Source: Micractinium sp. NFX-FRZ
Lineage: Eukaryota > Chlorophyta > Trebouxiophyceae > Chlorellales > Chlorellaceae
DNA: 64,000 nucleotides
Assembly (NCBI GenBank): GCA_029339195.1
Contig: JAPTJF010000163.1
Coordinates: 1 to 64,000, forward strand
Direction of reading: 5' to 3'
Position numbers and translations under genes: made by a program. The notes beneath the pieces are model-generated. The model saw nothing but the letters and a program-made list of their open reading frames with translations, searched no databases and was not told the DNA's origin. Positions 62,801 through 64,000 of the stretch are shown piece after piece. The number at the start of each line of letters is the position of its first letter. The stretch's first letter is position 1.

Positions 62801-64000
62801 TGCGAGCCTTCTTCTGAGGCGGCGGCGCCACGTCAGCGCTGCTGCCCTCAGCGGCTGCACCTGCCACTGCCTGAGAAGGCTCATCCTTTGGCGCTGCCAC
62901 CAGCTCGGCTTCTGCGGCCCGCCGCTTGCGGCCAGCGACCTCACGCGGTGCACTGCCACTCGCCAGCTGCCGCTGCTGCTCCTGCTGCTGCCTCTGCTGG
63001 GGCTCTGCCTGGGCAGCGGGGCTGGCCTGTGCCTCCTCCATCTCAACATCCTCCTGCTGCGCCCCCTGCTGCTCACGCTCCTCCTCCTCACTCTCCTCCT
63101 CGCTGTCGGAGCTGTTGCCGTCGTGGCTGGCAGAGGCAGACGCGGAAGCAGAAGCAGGGGCGCTGCCAGCGCGCTGCTTGCTGCTGCCAGCACCCTTCTT
63201 GGGCCCGCCCTTCTTGCCGCTGCCCTCACCCTTGCCCTTGGGGGCCCAGGCGCCATCCCCCAGGTACTTCCAGTCCTGCAGTGGACGCCAAGCGGACACA
63301 GAAGGTTGGGGGACGTAAGCCTGAGTGCCGGGCTGAGTAGAAGGGGTGGAGAAGGGGTAGAGGCAGGCGCGGAAAGTCCCCCGCTGAAGAAAGCCAAGCG
63401 GTCCACGAAACACACCGCCAGGCAGGCAGGCAGGTCCAATTTTCTTGCACGCGACTTGCACACAACACCACGCGGGCTCCCGCAGTGCAACAAGCCCTGC
63501 ACCTCTAGAGGGTGCCCGCACGAGAGCTTTCCCTGCCCTGCAGCCAGATGACCGCGCTCACCTTGCCCTTGTAGGAGCCGCGCCAGATGCGGTCAGAGTC
63601 GCGGGCAATCCAGTTGTTCGGGATCATCTCCTCCATACCAGAGAACTCTGCACACGACGGATAGTCAAGGCAGCGCTCACGGGTCAACAAGAGGTCCAAG
63701 GATACGCCATACGGCGGAGGGGGTGCAGGGTGTACGGCGGCAGGCGGCAGCAGCACGGCGCGAGCAGTGCGGCACGCATGGCCAACTGCACACGGCGCCC
63801 ACTGCGCTCTGTTCGGCCGCAGACTGGCTATGCTGCAGGTGCTCCAGCTGCTCAACAACCCAACCCTGCCTGCCCCGACCGCCCGACCCACTCACCCATG
63901 TACACGCGCTCCCCCTCATCCTTGAGCACACGGCAGCGGTACCACTTGTTGGAGTGCCGCACCATCGGCAGGCGTGGAATCTTCATCTTCACAGTCTTGC
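59820..64000 (-). CDS. Tudor-like, probably chromatin-associated protein (N-terminus beyond window)
   Basis: Six minus-strand exons are in the window (64000-63896, 63647-63562, 63275-62729, 62479-61388, 61202-60224, 59988-59820), about 990 codons in frame. The first part reads PRLPMVRHSNKWYRCRVLKD, then EFSGMEEMIPNNWIARDSDR and IWRGSYKGKDWKYLGDGAW. A short beta-rich module that senses the "surface" of a peptide, as in Tudor/Agenet domains, is my inference from this pattern. The rest is low complexity: acidic Ser/Glu runs, RKRRA and RRRRRR basic patches suggesting nuclear entry, poly-Gln and poly-Ala, several SPR/SPH phospho-type sites (LSPR, SSPR, VSPR), a His-rich stretch and a Gly/Ala-rich end. 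A short ordered motif, YLAAFFEQLPPVSPR, recurs in the last third. Function is unproven. Confidence 0.75.

Overview
The window is nuclear DNA of a GC-rich green alga, most likely a Chlorella- or Micractinium-type trebouxiophyte. This rests on several observations. Genes are split into many short exons (7 to 25 each in most genes). Introns run mostly from GTGAG/GTGCG donors to YTGCAG acceptors. Proteins carry long Ala/Gly/Gln-rich linkers. Several genes are followed by TGTAA, the polyadenylation signal of core chlorophytes. One gene encodes a PPR-SMR-cyclin fusion, an architecture described from green algae. There are no bacterial operons, CRISPR arrays or complete transposons.

Layout, left to right: the 3' end of an unidentified + strand gene (1-336); a PPR-SMR-cyclin protein (+, 1076-10300); a METTL26/DUF938 methyltransferase-like protein (-, 12253-14599); a probably mitochondrial malic enzyme (+, 14842-24953, 25 exons); the RING subunit APC11 of the anaphase-promoting complex (-, 26035-26814); a SKI8/WDR61/VIP3-type WD40 protein (+, 27245-30038); a very large SERAC1-like serine hydrolase (+, 30551-38109); an F-box/leucine-rich protein (-, 38948-40973); a RETICULATA-related plastid membrane protein (+, 41580-44374); DNA polymerase eta (-, 45093-51218); a plastid-type rhodanese-domain protein (-, 51757-54033); a universal stress protein (+, 54300-55750); a Gln-rich disordered protein with no recognised domain (+, 56584-58832); and a Tudor-like, probably chromatin-associated protein running off the right edge (-, 59820-64000). 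For every gene except the first, the proposed exons keep one open reading frame across all junctions. I checked exon phases by hand.

Four gene pairs are head-to-head with 242-606 bp between start codons (METTL26/malic enzyme, APC11/WDR61, F-box/RETICULATA, rhodanese/USP), so shared promoters are likely. The genes do not form one pathway. They cover organelle RNA metabolism and division, carbon metabolism, cell-cycle proteolysis, mRNA surveillance or transcription, membrane lipids, plastid envelope function, lesion bypass, stress response and chromatin.

The strongest unexplained signal is structural. In ten of the genes, introns contain decayed copies of the adjacent exon edge, nearly always including the splice site. 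I list about thirty such copies, some in 3-4 tandem units. They look like tandem duplications across exon-intron junctions that have lengthened introns and left decoy splice sites, premature stops and, in the malic enzyme, two alternative C-terminal exons. Two introns also carry 44- and 45-base G runs, both starting at intron position +5, and at least four or five introns appear to be GC-AG.
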